Source: Anaerolineaceae bacterium UBA2274
GTDB lineage: Bacteria; Chloroflexota; Anaerolineae; Anaerolineales; Anaerolineaceae
DNA: 30,539 nt
Assembly: GCA_002347705.1 (NCBI GenBank)
Contig: DDWY01000090.1
Span: forward strand, 12,692-43,230
Reading direction: 5' to 3'
This document shows, one piece after another, positions 15,435 to 24,300 of this stretch (position 1 is its first letter; each line of letters starts with the position of its first letter). A program made the translations under genes and the position numbers. The notes beneath the pieces are model-generated. The model was not told the origin of the DNA and searched no databases. It was given only the letters and a program-made list of their open reading frames with translations.

Positions 15435-15457
15435 ATTTATTTTCTATTCTTGACCAT

Positions 15458-15463
15458 ATTATA
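15458..15463 (-). promoter_or_regulatory. TATAAT -10 box for the GT2 gene
   Basis: On the minus strand a perfect TATAAT ends 23 bases before the ATG at 15434. No matching -35 hexamer is obvious. It lies back to back with the rhodanese gene promoter. Confidence 0.4.
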
Positions 15464-15488
15464 GTTTAGGTAAGCAATGTGTAAGGAT

Positions 15489-15518
15489 TTGAAAACGGGG
15501 GTATAGGTTTTGTATAAT
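15489..15518 (+). promoter_or_regulatory. Housekeeping-type promoter for the rhodanese gene
   Basis: TTGAAA (15489-15494), an 18-base spacer and TATAAT (15513-15518) form a good vegetative-sigma promoter 31 bases upstream of the ATG. An AGGA ribosome-binding site is at 15537-15540. Confidence 0.65.
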
Positions 15519-15549
15519 TCCGATCACAAAACCGACAGGACCCGTAAAA

Positions 15550-16053
15550 ATGGTAAAAGCGAACAAATCCAAACAAAAAAAGGCTATCCACAAGGCGGGT
15601 AAGCCGCACAATAAAACTGCAGTTAACCCTACGCGCACTTTACCTGTTTGGAGTTGGGTCCTGGTTGTGACGGTAGTATTTGTCGGAGGCTTTCTCCTGA
15701 TTAAAAACACGGGTCAAAGACTACCTGTCGTCAATAATTTGCCACCAGAAATTAGCGTTGCAGAAGCAGCTAAACTTGATCCAAAAGACTGGTTTTTCCT
15801 GGATGTGCGTGAACCCAGCGAATGGGCAGAGGTCCATATCCCCTATGCCACGCTGATCCCACTGGGAGAGCTGACAGTCAGGCTGTCTGAAATTCCAAAA
15901 AACCAGAACATCGTTGTTGTATGTCGGTCGGGCAATCGCAGTGCTGTGGGGCGCGACTTACTCTTGAATTCCGGGTTTACCAATGTGACCAGCATGGCTG
16001 GCGGAATGAACAGCTGGCAAGCCCAGGGGCACCCGGTGGTGACCGGACCATAA
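15550..16053 (+). CDS. Membrane-anchored rhodanese-domain protein
   Basis: This 167-residue protein has a lysine-rich cytoplasmic N-terminus (1-30), one transmembrane helix (about 32-51) and a single rhodanese domain (about 70-165). The active-site loop is CRSGNRS with Cys125, as in catalytically competent single-domain rhodaneses (GlpE/PspE-like), which transfer sulfane sulfur. The domain would lie outside the membrane. It has its own promoter and stands alone between the GT2 gene and the export locus. A link to the Suf genes 7 kb away is possible but not shown by the sequence. Confidence 0.88.
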   Translation: MVKANKSKQKKAIHKAGKPHNKTAVNPTRTLPVWSWVLVVTVVFVGGFLLIKNTGQRLPVVNNLPPEISVAEAAKLDPKDWFFLDVREPSEWAEVHIPYATLIPLGELTVRLSEIPKNQNIVVVCRSGNRSAVGRDLLLNSGFTNVTSMAGGMNSWQAQGHPVVTGP

Positions 16054-16269
16054 CCGCGATATTTTATCAACAACTGAGTTTCGGAAGAAATCAAGTATTC
16101 CTTAATGACTTCTATGCTCAGCTGCGATCTCAATAGTTAGTGTTCATGCGGCAAGAATTCCAGTACCCCCACAATTGGAAAGCCTCACGCTCGCAGCCTT
16201 GCCTGACCTATCGATTGGCATGCCTCATCCCTTCCTATGGTAAGATAGAAGCTGTCTAATGCAAAAAAG

Positions 16270-17106
16270 GTGACACAATTGGCCAGTACTTCTAAACCTG
16301 TCTACGACTCAGCAAGCTACCGGGTATCCGCGATTTCCGAATTGAAAGAATTAGGGAAATATCGCTACCTGCTCGGGCAGTTAATTCGCCGCGATATTCT
16401 AACGCGTTACAAGCGCTCAGTTCTGGGAGTGGCATGGACGATGCTCAACCCGCTGGGCACCATGCTGATCCTGACTTTTGTTTTTTCGAATTTTTTCAAA
16501 TCAGAGGTGCTCCACTACCCTGTTTATATATTGAGCGGTTTGCTAGTGTGGAACTTCTTCTCGCAGGGCACGAATGCCGCAATCAGCGGTCTGGTTTGGG
16601 GAGGCAGCCTGCTCAAACGAATCTACATACCCAGCAGCGTCTTTGGCGTTTCGGCAATCGGAACCGCGCTGGTCAACCTGGTGCTCTCGCTTGTGCCGCT
16701 GGTGATCGTGATGCTGGTGGATGGAGCCCCGTTTTATCTGTCCATGCTCTTTTTACCTGTTTCAATCCTGCTGGTGACCGCCTTCACGCTTGGTTTTGGA
16801 TTGTTTATCTCGTCGCTGGCGGTCTTTTTCCCGGATGTGGCGGAAATGTACCAGGTCTTGCTAACGGCCTGGCTTTACCTGACCCCTATCATCTACCCGG
16901 AGAGCTTGATTTCCGCGAGATGGCTGCCTTTTTACAAAATCAACCCCATGTATTGGATGGTAAAAATGTTTAGGCTGCCTATTTTTGAAGGGCGCTTGCC
17001 GAACTGGCAGGAATTCCTGCCGGCTTTTGGCTGGGCAGTTGGTATGTTGCTGGTTGGCTGGATCTATTTCACTTCAAAGACGGAGGAGTATGCCTACCGT
17101 GTCTGA
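16270..17106 (+). CDS. wzm: ABC-2 type polysaccharide export permease
   Basis: This 278-residue integral membrane protein has about six hydrophobic helices and the ABC-2 signature of O-antigen/teichoic-acid exporters (Wzm/TagG/RfbA-type). The cytoplasmic start includes LIRRDILTRYKRSVLGVAWTM, followed by TMLILTFVFSNFF. It would form the channel for an undecaprenyl-linked glycan, driven by the ATPase encoded next. The start is GTG at 16270 or, with AAAAAGG as ribosome-binding site, TTG at 16279. It overlaps the ATPase gene by 17 bases. The nearest upstream gene ends 216 bases before, in a gap where I see no strong promoter or terminator. Confidence 0.88.
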   Translation: MTQLASTSKPVYDSASYRVSAISELKELGKYRYLLGQLIRRDILTRYKRSVLGVAWTMLNPLGTMLILTFVFSNFFKSEVLHYPVYILSGLLVWNFFSQGTNAAISGLVWGGSLLKRIYIPSSVFGVSAIGTALVNLVLSLVPLVIVMLVDGAPFYLSMLFLPVSILLVTAFTLGFGLFISSLAVFFPDVAEMYQVLLTAWLYLTPIIYPESLISARWLPFYKINPMYWMVKMFRLPIFEGRLPNWQEFLPAFGWAVGMLLVGWIYFTSKTEEYAYRV

Positions 17107-17872
17107 GGTAAAAGAAGAGAATATCCAAGCATCGACCCCCGAGCCGATCATTCAACTTGAAAATCTCTCGGTCAGCTATCGTTTGCCTTCAGAACGCATT
17201 GGCACTTTCAAGGAATATGCCATCCGCAAGCTGCAGCGCAAAATCAAAATCACCAAATTCTGGGCACTGACCGATATCAGCTTGCAGGTTAATAAGGGTG
17301 AGGTCTTTGGGCTGATCGGCAACAACGGCGCCGGAAAAAGCACCATGCTCAAGGTGATTTCGAAGGTACTAAAGCCAACCAAAGGCAGAGTGGTGGTTTA
17401 TGGCAAAATTGCTCCCTTGCTTGAGCTTGGTGCCGGTTTTCACCCTGAGCTTTCGGGAAGGGAGAACATCTTCCTCAACGGGGCTTTGCTTGGATACAGC
17501 CGGTCTGAGATGGAATCGGTTTTTGACGAGATTGTTGAGTTTTCAGAGTTGGAACAGTTCATCAATTCGCCCGTTCGCACCTATTCATCAGGCATGTTTG
17601 CCCGGCTGGGTTTTGCTGTGGCGACAGCCCACATGCCAGAGATCCTGATTTTGGATGAGATACTGAGCGTTGGGGATGAAGCTTTCCAACGAAAGTGCAA
17701 CCTGCGCATGAAGAATTTTCAGCAGGCTGGCGCCACGGTGTTGATGGTCTCGCACGCGTTGGACATGCTGGAGGGCATGTGTAATCGCATTGCCTGGATC
17801 GACCACGGCAAGACTCAAAAAATCGGTGAACCGCAGGAAGTGATCTCAGCCTATCGAGGAGAGAATCTATAA
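17090..17872 (+). CDS. wzt: ABC transporter ATPase for polysaccharide export
   Basis: This 260-residue ATPase has Walker A GNNGAGKST (Lys83), the signature-like TYSSGMFARLGFAVA, Walker B ILILDEILSVGDE and a switch His in MVSHAL. The loop GRVVVYGKIAPLLELGAGFHPELSGREN is characteristic of the Wzt/TagH group. It lacks the C-terminal carbohydrate-binding domain of the long Wzt proteins, so it should not require a specific chain-end group for recognition. A longer reading from 16985 lies within wzm and is not supported; the ATG at 17090 follows GGAGGAG. The stop overlaps the rfbC start (TAATG). Confidence 0.9.
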   Translation: MPTVSEVKEENIQASTPEPIIQLENLSVSYRLPSERIGTFKEYAIRKLQRKIKITKFWALTDISLQVNKGEVFGLIGNNGAGKSTMLKVISKVLKPTKGRVVVYGKIAPLLELGAGFHPELSGRENIFLNGALLGYSRSEMESVFDEIVEFSELEQFINSPVRTYSSGMFARLGFAVATAHMPEILILDEILSVGDEAFQRKCNLRMKNFQQAGATVLMVSHALDMLEGMCNRIAWIDHGKTQKIGEPQEVISAYRGENL

Positions 17873-18453
17873 TGGAATACATCCGCACTGCTATCCCGGA
17901 AGTCATCTTGATGAAGCCCCAAATCTTTGGTGATCATCGCGGATTTTTCCTGGAGACTTTCCGCCAGTCCGAGTTTGACGCTTTTTGCGGGCATCAGGAT
18001 TTTGTGCAGGACAATCATTCCGGTTCCAGCCAGGGTATCCTGCGCGGGCTGCATTATCAACTGCACCAAACGCAGGGTAAGCTGGTGCGGGCAGCCATAG
18101 GCGAGGTTTTCGACGTCGCTGTAGACCTCCGCAAGAGCTCCCCAACATTTGGAAAATGGGTTGGCGCGGTTCTGACAGCCGAAAACCGCCATCAACTCTG
18201 GGTGCCCGCTGGTTTTGCGCATGGCTACTATGTCTTGAGTGAGTGGGCTGAATTCATTTATAAAACCACCGATTATTATGCTCCGGAATGGGAGCGTGGT
18301 CTGCTATGGAATGACCCCGCAATCGGAATCGAATGGCCGTTGGTGGAAGGCAAACTACCAACGCTTTCGGAAAAAGACGCAACCGCGCCAACAATAGCCG
18401 AGGCGGAAGTCTTTCCGTTTGGCTGGTCGGCAGTTAAAACGATCAAGGAGTGA
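17872..18453 (+). CDS. rfbC: dTDP-4-dehydrorhamnose 3,5-epimerase
   Basis: This 193-residue cupin enzyme performs the third step of dTDP-L-rhamnose synthesis, epimerising C3 and C5 of dTDP-4-keto-6-deoxyglucose. It has the GILRGLHYQ motif with catalytic His61, followed by VFDVAVDLRKSSPTFGKW and the VPAGFAHGYYVLS and YKTTDYYAPEWERG segments carrying the active-site tyrosine region. Length is typical. It is translationally coupled to wzt by a TAATG overlap and to rfbB on the other side. Its grouping with the other three pathway genes makes the assignment secure. Confidence 0.95.
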   Translation: MEYIRTAIPEVILMKPQIFGDHRGFFLETFRQSEFDAFCGHQDFVQDNHSGSSQGILRGLHYQLHQTQGKLVRAAIGEVFDVAVDLRKSSPTFGKWVGAVLTAENRHQLWVPAGFAHGYYVLSEWAEFIYKTTDYYAPEWERGLLWNDPAIGIEWPLVEGKLPTLSEKDATAPTIAEAEVFPFGWSAVKTIKE

Positions 18454-18455
18454 AT

Positions 18456-19535
18456 ATGAAAAATTTGCTGGTGACCGGAGGGGCGGGCTTCATTGGCTCC
18501 AACTTCATTCACTACTTGTTGCAGCAGAACCTGGACGTCAAAATCATCAACCTCGACGCGCTGACTTATGCTGGCAGCCTGGAGAACCTCAAAGAACTCC
18601 CTCATCCTGAGCGGCACCTGTTTGTGCATGGCAGCATTACCGATCGCCCCCTGTTGGATCAGCTTTTCAGTGAGCATAAAATCGATACGGTCATCAATTT
18701 TGCCGCCGAATCGCACGTGGACCGTTCCATCCTTAACCCCGGAGTCTTCGTGGATACCAATGTAGTTGGCACCTACATCCTGCTCGAAGCTGCCCGGCGT
18801 GCCTGGATGGTGGATAAGATCGTTCCCCTTGAACAAACCCGTTTCCACCACGTCTCCACGGATGAAGTTTTTGGCACCCTGACGCGCGAAGAGCCGCCTT
18901 TTGAGGAAGATACTCCCTATGCGCCCCGTTCGCCTTACGCTGCCGCTAAAGCCTCCAGCGATCACTTTGTGCGTGCTTATCACATTACCTTCGGCTTGCC
19001 CATCAGCATCAGCAACTGCTCCAATAATTACGGTCCGCGCCAGTTCCCCGAGAAACTAATTCCATTAATGATCTTAAACGCACTAAATGGAAGACCCCTG
19101 CCGGTTTATGGCGATGGCATGCAGATCCGCGACTGGCTCTACGTGGATGATCACTGCGAGGCGATCCTGCGCATCGTCAACAATGGACGAACAGGTGAGA
19201 CCTATTGTGTGGGCGGCGATAATCAGCCTCCCAATATCGAAATTGTCAAGACCATCTGCGACATCCTTGACGAATTGCAGCCAGATTCTGCCTATGCTCC
19301 GCACAATCAGTTGATCACTTACGTGGCTGACAGGCCAGGTCACGACCGCCGTTACGACATCAACATTGCCAAAATCGAGCACGAACTTGGCTGGAAGCCC
19401 AGCCACGACTTGCGCCAGGGATTGGTGGACACGGTAAAATGGTATCTGGACAACCCCGCATGGGTTGAAGCAATTACAAAACAGTCAGATTACGACAGTT
19501 GGCTCCAGAAGAACTATTCGGGCAGAAAGGCGTAA
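18456..19535 (+). CDS. rfbB: dTDP-glucose 4,6-dehydratase
   Basis: This 359-residue NAD-dependent SDR enzyme performs the second pathway step, converting dTDP-glucose to the 4-keto-6-deoxy sugar. It has the nucleotide-binding TGGAGFIGSNF at the N-terminus, the STDEVFG motif, the catalytic Tyr161-x3-Lys165 in SPYAAAKAS, and NCSNNYGPRQFPEKLIP. A GTG at 18450 is also in frame, but the ATG at 18456 follows AAGGAG at an ideal distance, and the GTG is part of that site. It starts two bases after rfbC and is followed closely by rfbA. Confidence 0.95.
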   Translation: MKNLLVTGGAGFIGSNFIHYLLQQNLDVKIINLDALTYAGSLENLKELPHPERHLFVHGSITDRPLLDQLFSEHKIDTVINFAAESHVDRSILNPGVFVDTNVVGTYILLEAARRAWMVDKIVPLEQTRFHHVSTDEVFGTLTREEPPFEEDTPYAPRSPYAAAKASSDHFVRAYHITFGLPISISNCSNNYGPRQFPEKLIPLMILNALNGRPLPVYGDGMQIRDWLYVDDHCEAILRIVNNGRTGETYCVGGDNQPPNIEIVKTICDILDELQPDSAYAPHNQLITYVADRPGHDRRYDINIAKIEHELGWKPSHDLRQGLVDTVKWYLDNPAWVEAITKQSDYDSWLQKNYSGRKA

Positions 19536-19537
19536 AC

Positions 19538-20413
19538 ATGAAAGGCATTATTCTCGCAGGTGGCAAAGGCACCAGGCTCTATCCACTCACCATGGCGATC
19601 AGCAAGCAATTGCTGCCGGTTTATGACAAACCCATGATCTACTACCCGCTCTCCATGCTGATGCTGGCGGGCATTCGGGATATTCTGGTCATCACAACCC
19701 CCGAAGACAGTGATCAGTATCGGCGTTTGTTGGGCGATGGAAGCAGGCTTGGAATGAATTTCCAATATGCCGTCCAGGCAGTTCCGCGGGGGCTGGCAGA
19801 TGCCTTTGTGGTTGGCAAAGAATTCATCGGCGACGATACGGTCTGCCTGATTTTGGGCGACAATATTTTCTTTGGGCATGGGCTGCCGCAGGTGTTGCGC
19901 AGTGCTGCTGAGCAGGAAAGCGGCGCGGTGGTGTTTGCCTACCCGGTCAAGGACCCTGAGCGTTATGGTGTGGTGGAGTTCGATGACGGCGGTAAAGCCA
20001 TCAGCCTGGAAGAAAAACCCGCCAAACCGCGATCCAATTTTGCTGTACCAGGAATTTACTTTTACGATAACCGTGTGGTTCGTTACGCCGAAGAGCTCGA
20101 ACCCTCCCCGCGGGGTGAGATCGAAATTACCGATATCAATAAGCGCTATCTGAGCGATGGAGAGCTCTCCGTGAAGGTGCTTGGGCGCGGCGTTGCCTGG
20201 CTGGATGCCGGCACGCACGAATCGCTGCTGCAGGCTTCGATGTTTGTACAGGCGGTGGAAGACCGGCAGGGCATGATGATCTCCTGCGTGGAAGAGATCG
20301 CTTACCACATGGGCTATATTGACGAACAAACTCTGCGAAAAGATGCTGAAGAATTGGCAAGCAATGGCTATGGTCAATACTTGTTGCGATTTATGGATGG
20401 ATTGCACAAATGA
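19538..20413 (+). CDS. rfbA: Glucose-1-phosphate thymidylyltransferase
   Basis: This 291-residue enzyme makes dTDP-glucose from dTTP and glucose-1-phosphate, the first pathway step. It begins MKGIILAGGKGTRLYPLT, the nucleotidyltransferase signature, and shows LGDNIFFGHGL with the metal-binding Asp, the EEKPAKPRSNFAVPGIYFYD segment and WLDAGTHESL. Length matches the short RmlA form. The ATG at 19538 comes two bases after the rfbB stop, with GAAAGG as ribosome-binding site. The stop overlaps the rfbD start by ATGA. A long antisense reading frame covering nearly the whole gene is a codon-bias shadow. Confidence 0.96.
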   Translation: MKGIILAGGKGTRLYPLTMAISKQLLPVYDKPMIYYPLSMLMLAGIRDILVITTPEDSDQYRRLLGDGSRLGMNFQYAVQAVPRGLADAFVVGKEFIGDDTVCLILGDNIFFGHGLPQVLRSAAEQESGAVVFAYPVKDPERYGVVEFDDGGKAISLEEKPAKPRSNFAVPGIYFYDNRVVRYAEELEPSPRGEIEITDINKRYLSDGELSVKVLGRGVAWLDAGTHESLLQASMFVQAVEDRQGMMISCVEEIAYHMGYIDEQTLRKDAEELASNGYGQYLLRFMDGLHK

Positions 20414-21291
20414 AAAAAATCTTACAGATTGGTACGAACGGTCAGGTAGGGTGGGAGTTGCTGCGCACCTGCGCGCCGCTTGGCGAAGTTGTTGCGCTCG
20501 ATTACCCGGATGTGGACCTTTCTGACAGCGCCGGTTTGCGCGAACTTGTGAGAAGTGTCAAACCCAACATCATCATTAGTGCTGCCGCTTATACCAATGT
20601 GGACAAAGCCGAAAGCGAACCGGAAAATGCCAGGGCGATCAACGCCATTGGTACGGGTGTTTTGGCAGAAGAAGCTAAAAAGATCAATGCGGTAATGGTG
20701 CACTATTCCACCGATTATGTCTTTGATGGCACCAAAGGTAGTCCCTATGTGGAGACAGACACCCCCAATCCTTTGAGCGTTTATGGACAGACCAAATTGG
20801 AAGGTGAGCAAGCTATTGCAGCTTCCGGGGTTGTGAATTTGGTGCTGCGTACCAGCTGGGTATACTCCATGCGCCAGGGCGGATTTGTGACCAAAGTGCT
20901 GCAGTGGGCACGAACACAGGAAGTCATGCGCGTGGTGGATGATCAGATCAGTAGCCCAACCTCTGCGCGCATGCTGGCGGAGATTACCGCGCTCATTCTG
21001 GCTCAAGGTCATGATGATATATATGGATACCTGAGCGAAAAAGGCGGCTTGTACCACTGCGCCGGCGGCGGTTCTTGCAGCCGCTATGAATGGGCAAAAG
21101 CAATTCTGGAAATGGATCCCAAAAAAGAAGAGCAGGTTGTCAAACTACTTGAGCGAGCTAAGAGCAGCGAGTTTCCTGTACCAGCAGCCAGACCAATGAT
21201 TTCGGTGTTGAATAATATTAAACTTGAGCACACCTTTGGCTTGCGTCTGCCGCCATGGCAGGAGGGTTTGCGCATGGCAATGGAGGGATAA
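20410..21291 (+). CDS. rfbD: dTDP-4-dehydrorhamnose reductase
   Basis: This 293-residue NAD(P)H-dependent SDR enzyme performs the last step, yielding dTDP-L-rhamnose. It has the N-terminal IGTNGQVGWEL cofactor loop, the SAAAYTNVDKAESE segment, STDYVFDG, and the catalytic Tyr125-x3-Lys129 in SVYGQTKLEGE. It overlaps rfbA by ATGA. With rfbA, rfbB and rfbC it completes the pathway, so this locus can make its own rhamnose donor. The next glycosyltransferase gene begins within about 20 bases. Confidence 0.95.
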   Translation: MKKILQIGTNGQVGWELLRTCAPLGEVVALDYPDVDLSDSAGLRELVRSVKPNIIISAAAYTNVDKAESEPENARAINAIGTGVLAEEAKKINAVMVHYSTDYVFDGTKGSPYVETDTPNPLSVYGQTKLEGEQAIAASGVVNLVLRTSWVYSMRQGGFVTKVLQWARTQEVMRVVDDQISSPTSARMLAEITALILAQGHDDIYGYLSEKGGLYHCAGGGSCSRYEWAKAILEMDPKKEEQVVKLLERAKSSEFPVPAARPMISVLNNIKLEHTFGLRLPPWQEGLRMAMEG

Positions 21292-21309
21292 GATCCCTTG
21301 AGAAGACTT

Positions 21310-24300
21310 ATGAACACAAGCGCTGACTTAACACAATTACAGCCGGTCAAACGGCACTCTACGGCAGTAGTTCTTCATCTTTTTTATACTGAACTGTTTG
21401 ACGAATTGCGTAGCTATCTGGAACATTTGCAAGGTGAGTTTGACCTTTACCTTTCTCTTCCCGAAAGCCAGGCGGAATTTGAGAATAATATCAGACAGCA
21501 TTATCCCGAAGCTGTTATCTTGCTGGTACCCAATCGCGGGCGCGACCTGGCACCATTTGTTGAACTGCTCAAACTTATTCTCCCGCTGAATTATGAGACA
21601 CTGCTAAAAATTCATACCAAGAAAACGCTTCATCGCAAAGATGGAACCACCTGGCGTAAAGATGTTTTCGAGAAACTTCTGGGATCAGAAGCGCAAGTCC
21701 TAAGCATTCAAAAAGCATTTGCTTCTGACCGTTCACTTGCCATGCTTGGACCCCAAAATCATGTGCTGGACACTCGGTTCTATATGGGTAAGAACGCTGA
21801 TGAAGTTCAAAACCTGTTCTATCAATGTGGTTACGCCCAGAGCATACCGGAATCCTTCTTCTTTGTGGCTTCGACGATGTTCTGGGCAAGGCCAGACGTT
21901 TTCGAGCCCTTGTTAAAAGCCCATCTCACGTTCGAAGACTTTGATAGCGAACCACTGCCAGTGGACGGAAGCCTGGCTCATGCCCTCGAAAGGTTTGTTG
22001 GATTGCTGGTTGAGGTGCAGGGCAACAAAATTCAATCCATTGATGCTGAGGGTAAGTTAAGTCAACCTGATCCTTACGAGATCTATCCATTTGCCACCCC
22101 GCCAGCCCACCTGCGACTTCGAACAATTGAATCGGTCGTATTCTATCGGACTTATGAAGAGGCCTATGCTATAGAGTACTTGCGGGTTACTGCTCCTTTT
22201 AAATCAGCTGGAGTACAGGTAATTGATGGTGCTAACGATCCAAGCCTGGCAGATCAGGCTGATGCGGTAATTATCCAAAGGGAATTCCCTAAGAATCTGC
22301 GGCTCTACGATCAAATCATCTCCAATGCTCGTTCAGCCGGCAAATTCGTGCTCTATGAGATAGATGATCTGCTTTTCGAATTACCGGAAAGCCACCCGGA
22401 GCGTACACAAGAACTATACAACGCAGCGCTGATGCCGATGATGACTGCAATGATTGACGCAGACATTGTTTTGGTTCCCACGGAACAATTGCGAAAAGTT
22501 GTTGAGAGTTACAACCCCAATGTGGTTGTTTTGCCGAATTACCTGGATGATAGTATCTGGCAAATAAAGGAAAACAAGCAGAAACAACCAGATGACATTT
22601 TGACTATCGGCTATATGGGCAGCAACTCACACACACCTGACCTGGCAATGATTGAGTCTGTGTTGAGAGGGTTGCTATCCAAGTATGAAAGCAGGATCAG
22701 GCTTGAGGTATGGGGCACACCCCTGCCGGATGGGCTGCGAGGGCTTGAAGGTGTCCTCTGGCACCCTTCTCCCACAAATGTTTATACTGAGTTTTCACGA
22801 TTCTTCCAGACGCTGAATTTTGACATTGTAATTGCACCTTTAGCTGATAATCTCTTTAACCGTTGCAAGAGTAGTTTGAAATTCCTTGAATATAGTGCTA
22901 ATGGCTCCCCTGGGGTCTACAGCCAGATCGTTCCATATGAAGGTATTGTTAAAGATGGAGTGAATGGTTTTCTGGCAGGCAATGAGGCCGAATGGCTTGA
23001 GAAGCTTACCTTGTTAATCGAACAACCGGAATTGCGCCAGCAAATGGCTAATGCTGCTCAGAATACCGTTCGAGAAAGTTGGTTGCTTTCACAAAATATT
23101 CGCTCGTGGCAGGATATTTTTGGAAAACTTACAGGAGTTGTTTTCAAAGAAGACTCTAAAAAACCCATGCGAGCTCACATCGCCAACACCATCAACCGTC
23201 AACTTTTCAGTGACCGGGAAAATGCGGCTGCGAGATACCGTAATCTTGAAGATGAATCATCTCTACTAACCCAATCTCTCACTCAGCAACTGCACCTGTT
23301 AGTAAAAAACCTTGAAGAGAACGGTGATCGCGTCAGGCAGCTGATAAACACTAATGAGGATTTGAATACTCAGATGCATTACTGGTCCAGTCAGGCATCT
23401 GTTTTGGAAAATGAAAAACAGACACTCACAAACTATTTACAGGAGCGCGATCATACATTAGATGAAATCTATAGCAGTCGAGCCTGGAAGGTGCTCACTG
23501 GCTATCGCGATGGTCGCGCAAAATTGTCAGGAGCAACTGGGAAGCTTCGATCTGGCGCCGGTTCAATAAAACGCGTAATCCCTATAGGCATCAGTAGTCA
23601 GAAAGCTCAATTGAGAGATTCTGGTCTATTTGAAAGTGAATACTACTTACGCCTTAATCCGGATGTGCGCAACGCGGGCGTAGATCCCATTTTGCATTAT
23701 CTGCAATTTGGTGGAGCAGAAGGACGTGACCCTTCACCCGACTTCGATAGCAGCTGGTATTTGGACACAAACCCAGACGTGAAAAAAGCAGGCATAAACC
23801 CGTTACTGCACTATTTATCCCATGGTAAGAAAGAAGGTCGTCAGATCAGGGCAGTCGCCGAGAGTCCAGCCCTGGAAAACAAACTTAAACCCCCTGTGAA
23901 ACAGCTCGAATCCACCGGGAAAGTAGTGCCTGATTATGTGATGCTGGCTCCTCGGTTGGTCACCTATTTAACAGAGAATTTAAAACAGACCTATAAACTG
24001 TCTTTGAGCCATGATGATTACCTGAGTATAACCGGCGGCTCTCAGGTTTACATTGCTGATGAACAACGGCAAGCTAATCAGGCCGCGCTTAGTTATTTAC
24101 ATGTTTATCCATTTCGAAAGGGTAAAACTCTTGTCTCCGATGATACCTTACTTTATCTGGGGATTAACCTTGACGGGAAACATGTGGCTGAGACGGAAGC
24201 AGACGAATTGATCAATGCCCTGAATCAAATTGAGGGAAAAGTGCTGGAACAGATCTCCATTCATCACTCCATGGGGTTTAATGCGAGATTCCTCGGGAAT

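Noticed and set aside
16434..16973. Alternative-frame reading inside the permease gene
   Set aside because: The true frame gives a clear ABC-2 permease with transmembrane helices; the alternative lacks any pattern.
16985..17089. N-terminal extension of the ATPase gene inside the permease gene
   Set aside because: The extension is an out-of-frame reading of wzm; the ATG at 17090 has its own GGAGGAG and gives the normal Wzt N-terminus.
19514..20407. Long antisense reading frame opposite rfbA (297 codons)
   Set aside because: It mirrors a highly conserved enzyme gene, has no independent motifs and is explained by codon bias.
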